Shown piece by piece: positions 55,637 through 64,000 of a stretch of DNA of 64,000 nt. Source of the DNA: Chromatium weissei (GTDB lineage Bacteria > Pseudomonadota > Gammaproteobacteria > Chromatiales > Chromatiaceae); NCBI RefSeq assembly GCF_016583765.1, contig NZ_NRRR01000006.1, positions 87,155 through 151,154 of the forward strand, written 5' to 3'. Under the pieces are notes generated by a model. It was not told the DNA's origin. It saw nothing but the letters and a program-made list of their open reading frames with translations, and ran no database searches. The first letter of the stretch is position 1. Each line of letters begins with the position of its first letter. The position numbers and the translations under genes are program-made.

Positions 55637-56257
55637 ATGGCAAAAAGTAAATCTAGTCGCCGCTGGCTCGACCGGCACGTCAACGATCCGTACGTCAAGC
55701 AATCGCTCCGCGACGGTTATCGCTCGCGGGCAGCGTACAAGCTGTTAGAAATTCAAGAAAAAGATCGCATTTTGCGTTCCGGCATTCGCGTCGTTGACCT
55801 CGGCGCCGCACCCGGCAGTTGGTCACAAATTGCCAGCCAATTGGTGGGCGCGAGTGGCAGCGTGATCGCACTTGATTTGTTACCGATGGAGCCGCTTGCC
55901 GGTGTCACCATTGTGCAGGGCGATTTTCGAGAAGATGCAGTGCTGACACAGTTGCGCGATCTGATTGGAACGCAACAGTTGGATGTGGTGTTATCCGACA
56001 TGTCGCCCAACATCACCGGCACGGCAGTGACCGATCAAGCACGCGGCGTTTATTTGTTGGAGCTGGCGTTGGAGCTGGCGCGTGAACAATTAAAAACCGG
56101 TGGAACGCTGATTCTGAAAGCCTTTCAAGGCGAAGGTTTTGATGGTTTTTTACGCGAATTGCGTCAGCATTTTCGTCGTGTGAATAGTCGTAAACCGCAG
56201 GCCTCACGCGCCGAAAGTCGTGAGATTTATTTAGTAGCACGAGAGTTTCACCGTTAA
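55637..56257 (+). CDS. rlmE: 23S rRNA (uridine-2552-2'-O)-methyltransferase
   Basis: 206 residues (FtsJ/RrmJ). SRAAYKLLEI contains the first catalytic Lys, VDLGAAPGSWSQ is the SAM motif, LSDMSPN the Asp, LKAFQGEG the second Lys, and SRAESREIYLVA the Glu: the complete K-D-K-E tetrad. Lies directly upstream of ftsH as in E. coli. Confidence 0.97.
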   Translation: MAKSKSSRRWLDRHVNDPYVKQSLRDGYRSRAAYKLLEIQEKDRILRSGIRVVDLGAAPGSWSQIASQLVGASGSVIALDLLPMEPLAGVTIVQGDFREDAVLTQLRDLIGTQQLDVVLSDMSPNITGTAVTDQARGVYLLELALELAREQLKTGGTLILKAFQGEGFDGFLRELRQHFRRVNSRKPQASRAESREIYLVAREFHR

Positions 56258-56333
56258 CATCAATGAGGCACGTTTCTGCATTTTTCATTTCGACACCATC
56301 GCGTCAATCAATCATTAATAGGAATTAAATGCT

Positions 56334-58247
56334 GTGAGTGATATGGCTAAAAATTTATTGCTATGGCTGGTCATCGCCATTGTGTTGATGTCCGTTTTTA
56401 ATAATTTCACCACCACCCAAACGCAACCGCGTAATTTGAATTACTCCGATTTTATTGCGCAGGTTAAACAGGACACCGTGCGCGAGGTCATGATTCAAGG
56501 ACGTTTAATTGAAGGTGTCACCACTTCCGGACAGCGTTTCAAAACCTATAGCCCGGGCGATGATGGTTTAGTTGGCGATCTTTTGAATAACAATGTGGTC
56601 ATTAAAGCCGAGCCACCAGAAAAGCAATCAATTCTGATGCAATTGCTAATTAACTGGTTTCCATTATTGGTTTTAATTGTGATTTGGATTGTGCTCATGC
56701 GGCAAATGCAGGGCGGAGCGGGCGGACGCGGTGCGATGTCATTCGGCAAAAGTCGCGCACGATTGCTGTCTGAAGATCAAATTAAGGTGACATTTCAAGA
56801 TGTTGCTGGCGCAGAAGAAGCCAAAGAAGAAGTCGTTGAAATGGTCGATTTTCTGCGCGATCCCAGCCGCTTTCAAAAGCTCGGCGGCAAAATTCCGAAG
56901 GGCGTGTTGATGGTCGGGCCGCCCGGAACCGGTAAAACGCTGTTGGCGCGAGCGATTGCCGGTGAAGCGAAGGTGCCGTTTTTCAACATTTCCGGTTCAG
57001 ATTTCGTGGAAATGTTCGTCGGAGTCGGCGCGTCGCGGGTGCGCGATATGTTTGAACAAGCGAAAAAAAGTGCGCCGTGCATTATTTTCATTGATGAAAT
57101 TGACGCAGTGGGTCGGCATCGCGGCGCGGGTCTCGGCGGCGGTCACGATGAACGCGAGCAGACGTTGAATCAATTATTGGTGGAGATGGACGGTTTTGAA
57201 GGCAATGAAGGTGTGATTGTGATTGCGGCAACCAATCGCCCCGATGTGCTCGATCCGGCGCTGCTGCGACCGGGGCGTTTTGATCGGCAGGTGGTCGTGG
57301 GTTTGCCGGATGTGCGCGGACGCGAGCAGATTTTGAAAGTACACATGCGCAAAATTCCGGCAGCAGAAGATGTGCGGGCGTCAATTTTGGCGCGAGGAAC
57401 GCCGGGATTTTCTGGTGCTGATCTCGCCAATCTCATCAATGAAGCGGCACTGTTTGCGGCGCGTGCCAATAAAAAATTGGTAGAAATGCGTGACATGGAA
57501 AAAGCCAAAGACAAAATTATGATGGGAACCGAGCGGCGGTCGATGGTGATGTCTGAGGAGGAAAAGCGCATGACGGCTTATCACGAAGCCGGTCACGTCA
57601 TCGTCGGACGGCTGGTGCCCGCGCATGATCCGGTACATAAAGTGAGCATCATTCCACGCGGACGGGCGCTGGGTGTGACGCTGTTTTTACCGGAAGGTGA
57701 TCGGTTTAGTTATAGCAAACAGCGATTGGAAAGTAGCATTTCCGGGCTATTCGGTGGACGTCTGGCGGAAGAATTGGTTTATGGCGCGGAGAGTGTGACC
57801 ACTGGTGCACAAAATGATATTCATCGTGCCACAGAAATTGCGCGCAATATGGTCACCAAATGGGGTTTATCGAATAAGTTGGGTCCATTAACCTATAGCG
57901 ATGAACAGCAAGAAGTCTTTCTCGGTCATTCGGTCACGCAACACAAAAGCGTATCGGATGAAACGACACATCTGATTGATGAAGAAATTCGTCATTTGAT
58001 TGAACGCAATTACGAACGCGCTCGGCAAATTTTGCTTGATCACATGGATTATTTACATGCGATGGTGGATGCGTTAATGAAATACGAAACGATTGACGCG
58101 CATCAAATTGACGACATCATGGAGGGAAAAACACCGCGTCCACCAAAGGATTGGGATGATGATGGCGATTCAACGCATTCGCGCCAGCATCGCAGCAGCG
58201 ACGAGGCGAATACGGAACATTTCGGTCGTCCGGCTGAGGAGTTCTAA
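56334..58247 (+). CDS. ftsH: ATP-dependent zinc metalloprotease FtsH (second copy, canonical locus)
   Basis: 637 residues starting with [23 protein letters not shown] matches the E. coli FtsH N-terminus, which fixes this start; AGGAA precedes it. An overlapping ATG-CTG-TGA mini-ORF (56329-56337) sits on the start codon. Two transmembrane helices, Walker A GPPGTGKT, Walker B FIDEID, HEAGH zinc site and a hydrophilic C-terminal tail. Gene order rlmE-ftsH-glmM is the conserved one (folP missing), so this is the orthologous copy. It degrades LpxC, SecY and other membrane or unstable proteins. Confidence 0.98.
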   Translation: MSDMAKNLLLWLVIAIVLMSVFNNFTTTQTQPRNLNYSDFIAQVKQDTVREVMIQGRLIEGVTTSGQRFKTYSPGDDGLVGDLLNNNVVIKAEPPEKQSILMQLLINWFPLLVLIVIWIVLMRQMQGGAGGRGAMSFGKSRARLLSEDQIKVTFQDVAGAEEAKEEVVEMVDFLRDPSRFQKLGGKIPKGVLMVGPPGTGKTLLARAIAGEAKVPFFNISGSDFVEMFVGVGASRVRDMFEQAKKSAPCIIFIDEIDAVGRHRGAGLGGGHDEREQTLNQLLVEMDGFEGNEGVIVIAATNRPDVLDPALLRPGRFDRQVVVGLPDVRGREQILKVHMRKIPAAEDVRASILARGTPGFSGADLANLINEAALFAARANKKLVEMRDMEKAKDKIMMGTERRSMVMSEEEKRMTAYHEAGHVIVGRLVPAHDPVHKVSIIPRGRALGVTLFLPEGDRFSYSKQRLESSISGLFGGRLAEELVYGAESVTTGAQNDIHRATEIARNMVTKWGLSNKLGPLTYSDEQQEVFLGHSVTQHKSVSDETTHLIDEEIRHLIERNYERARQILLDHMDYLHAMVDALMKYETIDAHQIDDIMEGKTPRPPKDWDDDGDSTHSRQHRSSDEANTEHFGRPAEEF

Positions 58248-58250
58248 ATC

Positions 58251-59585
58251 ATGCGTCATTATTTTGGCACGGATGGCATTCGTGGGCGCGTTGGCGAGGG
58301 CTACATCACGCCAGATTTCGTTCTCAAATTAGGCTGGGCGGCGGGTCGAATTCTCGGCAAAGGACGCGGTAAGATATTGATTGGAAAGGATACGCGGCTG
58401 TCGGGCTACATGTTTGAATCGGCGCTCGAAGCCGGATTAGTCGCTGCGGGTGTGAACGTGCGTCTGCTCGGACCGATGACCACGCCGGGCGTGGCGTATC
58501 TCACGCGCACCTTTCGCGCCAGCGCCGGAATCGTCATCACTGCATCGCACAATCCTTATCAAGACAATGGCATCAAATTCTTCTCCGCTGACGGCGACAA
58601 ATTGCCTGATGAGGTGGAATTGGCAATTGAAGCGGAATTGAATCAACCGTTGCGTACCGTTGATTCCAGCGCCCTCGGCAAGGTGCTGCGCGTGGAAGAT
58701 GCCAACGGACGTTATATCGAATTTTGCAAAAGCACGATTCCGTCGGCACTGAACTTTCGCGGATTAAAAATCGTGATCGACTGTGCGAACGGAGCGACTT
58801 ACAACACCGCACCTCATGTGTTTGAAGAGCTGGGCGCAACAGTGGTGCGGCTCGGCACTGAACCTGACGGTTTTAATATCAACCGTGATTCCGGCTCCAC
58901 CAAACCCGACACGCTGTGTCGCACTGTGGTTGCCGAAGGTGCTGATCTCGGCATTGCCTTTGACGGCGACGGCGACCGCGTGTTGATGTCCGATGCCAAC
59001 GGCAACCTGCTCGATGGCGACCAACTCCTTTATATCATTGCAAAATCACGGCAACTGGCAGGCGCATTGCGCGGCGATGTGGTCGGCACGCTGATGAGCA
59101 ATCTCGGTTTTGAGCACGCGCTCAACCGACTCAACATCGGCTTCACTCGCACCAAAGTGGGCGACCGCTACATCATGGAGCAGCTCAAACGTACCGATGG
59201 CGTGCTCGGCGGTGAACCGTCCGGTCACATTATTTGCCGCGACCGCACCTCCACTGGCGATGGAATTATCGCCGCACTTCAAGTCCTTGCAGGGCTGGCG
59301 CGACTTGAAACCACCCTTGCCGCGCTCGGCAGTGAAGTTGAACGTTATCCGCAGGAATTGATTAACGTGCGACTGAATTCCCAGCGCAACATCGTTGATT
59401 TACCTGTCATTCAAGCAGCAGTTGCGAATGTCGAACGGGAATTGGCGGAAACTGGTCGCGTATTGCTGCGAACTTCTGGAACGGAGCCGCTGGTGCGAGT
59501 CATGGTTGAAGGCGCGAATGCCGCGCAAGTCAAGCGGCTGGCAGAACAATTGGCGGCAATTGTGCGTGAACACATTGGTGATTAA
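58251..59585 (+). CDS. glmM: Phosphoglucosamine mutase
   Basis: 444 residues converting glucosamine-6-phosphate to glucosamine-1-phosphate for peptidoglycan and [11 protein letters not shown] start, phosphoserine loop [13 protein letters not shown], metal-binding DGDGDR and sugar-binding GGEPSGH, and the phosphate site [12 protein letters not shown] are complete. Only three bases after the ftsH stop, so coupled to it. Confidence 0.98.
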   Translation: MRHYFGTDGIRGRVGEGYITPDFVLKLGWAAGRILGKGRGKILIGKDTRLSGYMFESALEAGLVAAGVNVRLLGPMTTPGVAYLTRTFRASAGIVITASHNPYQDNGIKFFSADGDKLPDEVELAIEAELNQPLRTVDSSALGKVLRVEDANGRYIEFCKSTIPSALNFRGLKIVIDCANGATYNTAPHVFEELGATVVRLGTEPDGFNINRDSGSTKPDTLCRTVVAEGADLGIAFDGDGDRVLMSDANGNLLDGDQLLYIIAKSRQLAGALRGDVVGTLMSNLGFEHALNRLNIGFTRTKVGDRYIMEQLKRTDGVLGGEPSGHIICRDRTSTGDGIIAALQVLAGLARLETTLAALGSEVERYPQELINVRLNSQRNIVDLPVIQAAVANVERELAETGRVLLRTSGTEPLVRVMVEGANAAQVKRLAEQLAAIVREHIGD

Positions 59586-59670
59586 AACCAATTGCAATAA
59601 TAATGAAGACTCTTGATGTCAATCAGCAGTCATTTCGATTGAAAATCACTCTGACTCAATTGGGCTTGTT

Positions 59671-60105
59671 GTGGCTATTGTTAAAAAAAGTGCGTTAGTT
59701 CCTTATTCGGCATCACAGATGTTTAATCTCGTCTATGACGTGGGTTCATATCCTCGTTTTTTACCCTGGTGTCAAAGTTCACGAGTGCTTTCAGAAACAG
59801 ATGAAAAAATCTGCGGGTTAATTGAAATTTCCCGTTTGGGCATTCATCAATCATTCAGCACCTGCAATCGCTATGAACGCGACCGACGCATGAGCATTGA
59901 TTTATTGGATGGGCCTTTTCGCAAATTGACTGGCGCGTGGCATTTCACTGAATTGCGCGCCAATGCATCAAAGGTTGAACTTGAATTGGATTTTGAATTC
60001 TCTGGACGCTTAATTGACAAGGCATTTGGCACGGTATTTAATCAGATTGCCAATTCATTAGTTGATGCGTTTTGTAAACGTGCGGATGAAGTTTATCGCA
60101 CTTAG
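59671..60105 (+). CDS. ratA: RatA-family START-domain protein (ubiquinone-binding/RatA toxin type)
   Basis: 144 residues from a GTG start (GTGGCTATTGTTAAA; no clear Shine-Dalgarno). VPYSASQMFNLVYDVGSYPRFLPWC is the RatA/Coq10 signature. E. coli RatA was described as inhibiting 70S ribosome association; homologues bind coenzyme Q. In many gammaproteobacteria it is followed by rnfH and faces bamE; here rnfH is absent and bamE follows convergently. Confidence 0.93.
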   Translation: MAIVKKSALVPYSASQMFNLVYDVGSYPRFLPWCQSSRVLSETDEKICGLIEISRLGIHQSFSTCNRYERDRRMSIDLLDGPFRKLTGAWHFTELRANASKVELELDFEFSGRLIDKAFGTVFNQIANSLVDAFCKRADEVYRT

Positions 60106-60107
60106 TT

Positions 60108-60138
60108 GAGACGGTTTTTTCACTCACCGTCTTTTTTT
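60108..60138. terminator. Terminator between ratA and bamE
   Basis: Stem AGACGG / CCGTCT with a T/C-rich 12-base loop, followed by TTTTTTT on the plus strand; the T-rich loop also gives A-rich flanks for the convergent bamE. Confidence 0.75.
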
Positions 60139-60634
60139 ATTGTTTAGGCTCTAAACCTATTGCCTTTAATCCCCGCGTTAATAATCCCTGCTGTGCCTGA
60201 TAATCGGGCACAGTCACCACACTATTCTTGATTTCATTCGCCCGAGCTGCTGCCCGTTGTGCATTTGGTTTGAGATCACCGTCAATTCGCGTTAAAACAT
60301 CATCTTTGAAATACAAGGTGAGAGAATGCTTTTCAAGCGGTTGATGACCACGCCGAATGCTATAGGCATAATCCCAGCGATCTTGATGAAAAAAATCAGT
60401 CAGCAATGGCGTTCCGAGCAGAAAATTAACTTGGCGTTTATTCATCCCGAGCGTGAGATTATCGACCATTTCTTCCGTCAGGATATTTCCCTGTTGCACT
60501 GTCATTTTATAAACAAAGGGCAGATTTTCTAAGACAGAGCTTTGATAAGCCGCTGGTTTTTTCTCTTGTGCACAACCGCCGCTAAACAAAATAATCAAAG
60601 CACTCATTGCTGATAAATGAAAAATTTGTTGCAT
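60137..60634 (-). CDS. bamE: Outer membrane protein assembly factor BamE (SmpA/OmlA)
   Basis: 165-residue lipoprotein subunit of the BAM complex. Lipobox SGGC near residue 20, then the characteristic MNKRQVNFLLGTPLLTDFFHQDRWDYAY. ATG 60634 is chosen as it starts the signal peptide directly; the frame is open to 60691. Length exceeds E. coli BamE (113) because of a C-terminal Ala/Asn-rich tail. Confidence 0.95.
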   Translation of the reverse strand: MQQIFHLSAMSALIILFSGGCAQEKKPAAYQSSVLENLPFVYKMTVQQGNILTEEMVDNLTLGMNKRQVNFLLGTPLLTDFFHQDRWDYAYSIRRGHQPLEKHSLTLYFKDDVLTRIDGDLKPNAQRAAARANEIKNSVVTVPDYQAQQGLLTRGLKAIGLEPKQ

Positions 60635-60744
60635 ATGACTCAGTTTGTGAAATGCTGCATTAAATAAAAATGAAAACAACGAGGGCATCATGAAGTGAAG
60701 AGATTGCCCGCTTATTTTAAGCGGGCAAATACACTCGCAATTGG

Positions 60745-61278
60745 TTACGGCAGGCTAATTCGATTCATTAAGCCGTCTTTCAGAACCAACCAGTGTTTTA
60801 TTGCAGCAGCGGTGTGTACTAACACGAGCACCAATACTGCAATTCCACCTAAACCGTGTAATGTAAATAAGGTTTCTGCGAATGCTTTACTGCTGTCAGT
60901 TGCGGTTATAAGTGCCGGTAGAGTCATGTTAAAGAATTGCACAGTTTCACCTGCCGCTGAAGTCGCAAACCAGCCGCTAATTGGTAATCCAATCAATAGC
61001 ACATACAGTAATAAGTGAATGGCATTGCCAACGCGTTGTTCAGCAATGGTGAGTGGTGATGCTGGTGTAGGCATTAACACGCGTAATGCAACGCGAATTA
61101 ACATCATAATTAATATCAATGCGCCAAAACTCATGTGTACATGAACCAGCGAGCCAACAGCTTCGTCACCGAATATCATTAACGCCATGCCGCTGGTTAA
61201 CATGCCAAAGACCATGATTGCAATGAGCCAATGCAATATGCGTTGGCTTTTACTGTAACGTTCTTGACTATTTGACAT
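60745..61278 (-). CDS. Cytochrome b561
   Basis: 177 residues, four transmembrane helices. Haem-ligand histidines are visible in RILHWLIAI, VHVHMSFG, AIHLLLYVLL and TLFTLHGLGG, the arrangement of bacterial cytochrome b561 (CybB-like), which passes electrons to or from quinone, in E. coli possibly as superoxide:ubiquinone oxidoreductase. GAGGA lies 6 bases before the ATG. Monocistronic. Confidence 0.93.
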   Translation of the reverse strand: MSNSQERYSKSQRILHWLIAIMVFGMLTSGMALMIFGDEAVGSLVHVHMSFGALILIMMLIRVALRVLMPTPASPLTIAEQRVGNAIHLLLYVLLIGLPISGWFATSAAGETVQFFNMTLPALITATDSSKAFAETLFTLHGLGGIAVLVLVLVHTAAAIKHWLVLKDGLMNRISLP

Positions 61279-61369
61279 TTTATCCTCGTGATAATAGGTA
61301 TGAAATTAACCGCGCACTATGATACTCAAATTAGACAATATATCGAATAAAAAAGTGATTGTTGTCTGT

Positions 61370-62263
61370 TTAATCAATTTGAAGTGTTGCCTGTGGCGGT
61401 ATTCGTGCCATTTGCCAGTGTGCGATGGCGTGTTGCCAGAATGCGGTCACTGACGTGGTTGTTGGAAGTGGTTCCTGACCGAGCAATTGCCAAGTGCGAT
61501 GAAGGGTTGGTAGTGGCTGTGCGGAATCAATTGGTGCTGCTGCCAGCGATTTGCTCAATTTGCGGCCGGTCGTATCGACGAGAAGCGGCACGTGTGCGTA
61601 ATTCGGTTGCGCCAGTTTCAAAAATTGTTGGAGCAGCAATTGGCGTGGTGTGGAAAGCAGCAAATCTGCGCCGCGCACGATGTGTGTGATGCCCTGTGCT
61701 GCATCATCGACGACGACGGCAAGTTGATAGGCGTGAATGCCGTCGGCGCGGCGTAGTACAAAATCACCGATTTCCTGTTCGATGTGTTGTGTTTGCGGTC
61801 CTTGAATGCGGTCGATAAAAGAGATTGCTGGCGCGGTGGTGCGAAGACGAATGGTGCGCGGTTGTACGCCAGCACGAAGTCCGTGCCGACAGGTGCCTGA
61901 ATAAATTGTCGCTGGTGCGATGTCGGTGCGGCTGCAAGCGCAGGGATAAGTTAAATGCTGTGCGGTGAGTTGTGCGAGCGCAGCCTGATATCTTGTCGTG
62001 CGATCACGCTGAAAGATGATGGGTTCATCCCAAATAAAACCAAAGGCTTGCAGTGTTTGAATGAGATGTGTTGCTGCGCCGGAAACTTCACGGATTTGAT
62101 CTAAATTTTCAATGCGCAGTAACCAGACTCCGCCATGTGCACGCGCATCGGCGTAACTGGCGACGGCAGTGAACAGTGACCCGAAATGAAGATTTCCAGT
62201 TGGCGAAGGTGCAAAACGTCCGCGATAACGTGCTCGGATGGAGGTGGTTGCCGATCCGAGCAT
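61370..62263 (-). CDS. gluQ: Glutamyl-Q tRNA(Asp) synthetase
   Basis: 297 residues resembling the catalytic half of GluRS. RFAPSPTGNLHFG is the HIGH region, CACSR ... YSGTCRHG a zinc-binding Cys set, and RKLSKS the KMSKS loop. It loads glutamate onto queuosine of tRNA-Asp. Directly downstream of dksA (30 bases), the conserved pair in gammaproteobacteria. Confidence 0.97.
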   Translation of the reverse strand: MLGSATTSIRARYRGRFAPSPTGNLHFGSLFTAVASYADARAHGGVWLLRIENLDQIREVSGAATHLIQTLQAFGFIWDEPIIFQRDRTTRYQAALAQLTAQHLTYPCACSRTDIAPATIYSGTCRHGLRAGVQPRTIRLRTTAPAISFIDRIQGPQTQHIEQEIGDFVLRRADGIHAYQLAVVVDDAAQGITHIVRGADLLLSTPRQLLLQQFLKLAQPNYAHVPLLVDTTGRKLSKSLAAAPIDSAQPLPTLHRTWQLLGQEPLPTTTSVTAFWQHAIAHWQMARIPPQATLQID

Positions 62264-62293
62264 CTGCGAGGTTTTGAATGAATGGAGCGAGAA

Positions 62294-62740
62294 TTAACCG
62301 CGTTGTTTTTCGCGGATTTCGTCGAGAGTTTTGCAGTCGATACAGAGTGTTGCAGTGGGTCGCGCTTCGAGGCGACGAATACCAATTTCTACACCACAGG
62401 CTTCGCAATAACCGTAATCGTGTTCGTTGATGCGGTCGATGGCTTCATCAATCTTTTTAATGAGTTTGCGTTCGCGGTCACGGGTGCGCAGCTCGAGACT
62501 GAACTCAGATTCTTGAGTGGCGCGATCATTGGGATCAGGAAAATTGGTCGCGTCGTCCTGCATGTGATGCACGGTGCGATCAACCTCTTCCATGAGTGAC
62601 TGCTTCCACGACAGCAGAAGACCGCGAAAATGCTCCTCCTGCTTGGAGTTCATGTATTCCTCATCAGCATTGAGAATGTAGGGTTTAAATCCTAATGTCA
62701 CTGCTTCTTGAGCTTGTGCGTGTATCTTTGCTTCGGCCAT
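62294..62740 (-). CDS. dksA: RNA polymerase-binding transcription factor DksA
   Basis: 148 residues from ATG 62740 (GGGAGAAATGAA upstream). A coiled coil (about 33-110), with DD acidic tip in [15 protein letters not shown], enters the RNA polymerase secondary channel; a C-terminal zinc finger CEACG...CIDC follows. Acts with ppGpp, lowering rRNA and tRNA transcription. First gene of dksA-gluQ. Confidence 0.98.
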   Translation of the reverse strand: MAEAKIHAQAQEAVTLGFKPYILNADEEYMNSKQEEHFRGLLLSWKQSLMEEVDRTVHHMQDDATNFPDPNDRATQESEFSLELRTRDRERKLIKKIDEAIDRINEHDYGYCEACGVEIGIRRLEARPTATLCIDCKTLDEIREKQRG

Positions 62741-62890
62741 TTCATTTCTCCCGAAGATGCTGCTGACCATCCGAACGTGGATGCTGCACCGGCAAGTCGT
62801 CGTCACAAAAAGCGCCCTTAAATATCAGATATAAGTCAAAGTCGCAACTAAAAACCATACAGCGATGTGAATTTAATTTTAATATAAAAA

Positions 62891-62910
62891 TTAGAACTCT
62901 AATGTTCTAA
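62891..62910. promoter_or_regulatory. Inverted repeat in the dksA/tRNA-Ser divergent region
   Basis: Perfect 7-bp arms TTAGAAC / GTTCTAA with a six-base spacer in an AT-rich stretch, about 150 bases from the dksA start. A possible operator; no regulator assigned. The rest of 62741-62950 shows nothing else I can name. Confidence 0.35.
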
Positions 62911-62951
62911 GGCATTGGAATTCATTGTTAATTCATTTATTAAAATTTACA

Positions 62952-62980
62952 TAGACAGCAGGCAATCACAAAACTACAAT
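62952..62980 (+). promoter_or_regulatory. Predicted sigma70 promoter of tRNA-Ser
   Basis: TAGACA (-35) and TACAAT (-10) separated by 17 bases, followed directly by a GC-rich discriminator (GCGCGTCCG), the hallmark of growth-rate-controlled stable-RNA promoters. The tRNA begins 48 bases after the -10 box. Confidence 0.6.
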
Positions 62981-63028
62981 GCGCGTCCGACTCGCGTTTG
63001 AAAACAAGGTTACAAGTGAGTCGTTCGC

Positions 63029-63118
63029 GGAGAGGTGCCAGAGTGGCCGAATGGGCTTGACTCGAAATCAAGAGAAGGCGTAAGCCTTCCGTGGGTTCGA
63101 ATCCCACCCTCTCCGCCA
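63029..63118 (+). tRNA. tRNA-Ser (anticodon CGA)
   Basis: Class II tRNA of 90 nt with encoded CCA. Acceptor GGAGAGG pairs with CCTCTCC; anticodon stem CTTGA/TCAAG with loop CTCGAAA gives anticodon CGA for UCG; long variable arm GAAGGCGTAAGCCTTC; T-arm GTGGGTTCGAATCCCAC. Discriminator G, as for serine tRNAs. Confidence 0.98.
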
Positions 63119-63229
63119 ACTTTAGAATTAAGTTAATGATTTTGAATAGAAAACCTCACCAAAAAAGCATTAAGACTACCCGTAAGACTACCTCAAACCA
63201 GTTTGCACTTGCCTACGTTAAATACAAGT

Positions 63230-64000
63230 TGCGTCATCATTGTTTAAGCCATTCAAAACACGGTGTAATTAACCAGTAGCACTGACTGCAATTGCCAGTC
63301 GCCATTGCCCACGTCGATTACACCTGAACCCACTCAAAGCACGGCGCTATTGGTGTTGCCAGTGTTGAATACGATCAGCGTCATCATCGTGGAATTGAGC
63401 ACTGGCACTGACTGTAATTGCCCGTGTTGGATCAACTGCATTGGATCGACCGCGTTGAATCCTTGCCAACATTGGATGCGAGTCGCGTCGTTATTGTGGA
63501 ATTGAGCACTGACTACAATTGCCGATGCTGATTGCGAGCCGCGTCGTCATCGTTTAAGCCATTCAAAATACGTTGGAATTGATCAGCAATACTGACTGCA
63601 ATTGCCAGTCGCCATTGCCCACGTTCATTGCCCTGAACCCACTCAAAAGCACGGTGCTATTGATGTTGCCAGTGTTGAATACGATCAGCGTCATCACTGC
63701 GGAATTGAGCACTGGCACTGATTGTAATTGCCAGTTGCCATTGCCTACGTTGATTACACCTGAACCAACTCAAAGCACGGCGCTATTGATGTTGCCAATG
63801 CTGATTGCGAGCCGCGTCATCACTGCGGAATTGAGCACTGGCACTGATTGTAATTGCCCGTGTTGGATCAACTGCATTGGATCGACCGCGTTGAATCCTT
63901 GCCAACATTGGATGCGAGTCGCGTCGTTATTGTGGGATTGAGCACTGGCAGTAATTGCAATTGCCAGTTGCCAATGCTAATTGCGAGCCGCGTCATCATC
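63230..64000. repeat. Degenerate direct-repeat array, running off the right edge
   Basis: Built from a mosaic of repeated blocks. A 120-bp block at 63391-63510 recurs at 63827-63946 with two mismatches (offset 436). A second block (starting ACTGACTGCAATTGCC at 63281) recurs at 63591 (offset 310) and, more diverged, at 63717. All share words such as ATTGAGCACTGGCACTG, TAATTGCC and GCACGGCGCTATTG. Frames of 60-120 codons exist but switch between blocks and lack start signals, so coding is unlikely. The stretch 63119-63229 after the tRNA shows no gene or repeat. Confidence 0.85.

Noticed and set aside
63100..63200. Attachment site of an integrated element at the tRNA-Ser 3' end
   Set aside because: No repeat of the tRNA 3' end and no integrase gene are seen in the window; cannot be supported without the downstream sequence.
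63091..63279. 62-codon ORF beginning inside tRNA-Ser
   Set aside because: Its first residues are just the translated tRNA 3' end; no start signal and no family resemblance.
63573..63941. 122-codon ORF in the right-hand repeats, Cys/Thr/Leu-rich
   Set aside because: The frame is not kept between repeat copies (the equivalent block near 63.4 kb reads in a different ORF), no Shine-Dalgarno sequence, and composition follows the DNA repeat.
63230..64000. CRISPR array
   Set aside because: Repeat blocks are 120 bp and longer, unevenly spaced and without unique spacers; no cas genes in the window.

Overview
The window looks like a chromosomal segment of a gammaproteobacterium. The evidence is gene content and local order: rlmE-ftsH-glmM, dksA-gluQ, ratA facing bamE, argS-SPOR-uppP, hpt-nagZ and a DUF2782 gene. 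A Tat-exported HiPIP and a GC-rich palindromic repeat of a type I associate with sulfur-oxidising gammaproteobacteria (Thiotrichales/Chromatiales-like) hint at that group, but genus cannot be fixed from sequence alone. Most genes are moderately GC-rich; the left edge (1-2319), 9.6-10.4 kb and 62.8-63.0 kb are visibly more AT-rich.

Layout. 1-2.3 kb: 3' part of a large N-6 adenine DNA methyltransferase of the type IIG kind. 2.4-9.6 kb: PBP7-like endopeptidase, Aer-like chemoreceptor, and an argS-SPOR-uppP operon on the minus strand. 9.7-10.4 kb: small AT-rich cassette with a DUF4160/DUF2442 pair. 10.4-12.9 kb: KefB-like antiporter and an isoaspartyl methyltransferase homologue. 12.9-20.9 kb: three consecutive signalling genes (multidomain PAS-GAF-REC-HPT-REC-EAL protein, CHASE-type histidine kinase, HD-GYP protein), apparently a phosphorelay that lowers c-di-GMP. 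21-29.7 kb: housekeeping genes (MazG-like, alpha-carbonic anhydrase, mobA, FAD oxidoreductase, tldD, nadK-recN, dapB). 29.8-33.8 kb: coupled DUF58-DUF4381-VWA-glycosyltransferase operon whose last gene carries an in-frame palindromic repeat. 34-36.6 kb: small conserved unknowns, tRNA-Leu, infA and a class III nucleotide cyclase fused to PilZ. 37-43.2 kb: carboxyspermidine-route polyamine cluster followed by an orphan TRAP binding protein. 43.2-51.5 kb: plsY/folB, DUF2782-photolyase, motAB, HDOD, ComFB-like, hpt-nagZ. 51.7-60.1 kb: two ftsH genes bracketing an NlpC/P60 lipoprotein, HiPIP, a membrane protein and rlmE; then glmM and ratA. 60.1-63.1 kb: bamE, cytochrome b561, gluQ, dksA, tRNA-Ser. 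63.2-64 kb: degenerate repeat array running off the right edge.

The main functional theme is second-messenger signalling. Two c-di-GMP hydrolase-type proteins, a PilZ-cyclase fusion, a ComFB-like candidate receptor, an HDOD protein, a chemoreceptor and the MotAB stator all lie within about 47 kb, with no GGDEF synthase in view. I found no CRISPR array, complete insertion sequence or rRNA gene.
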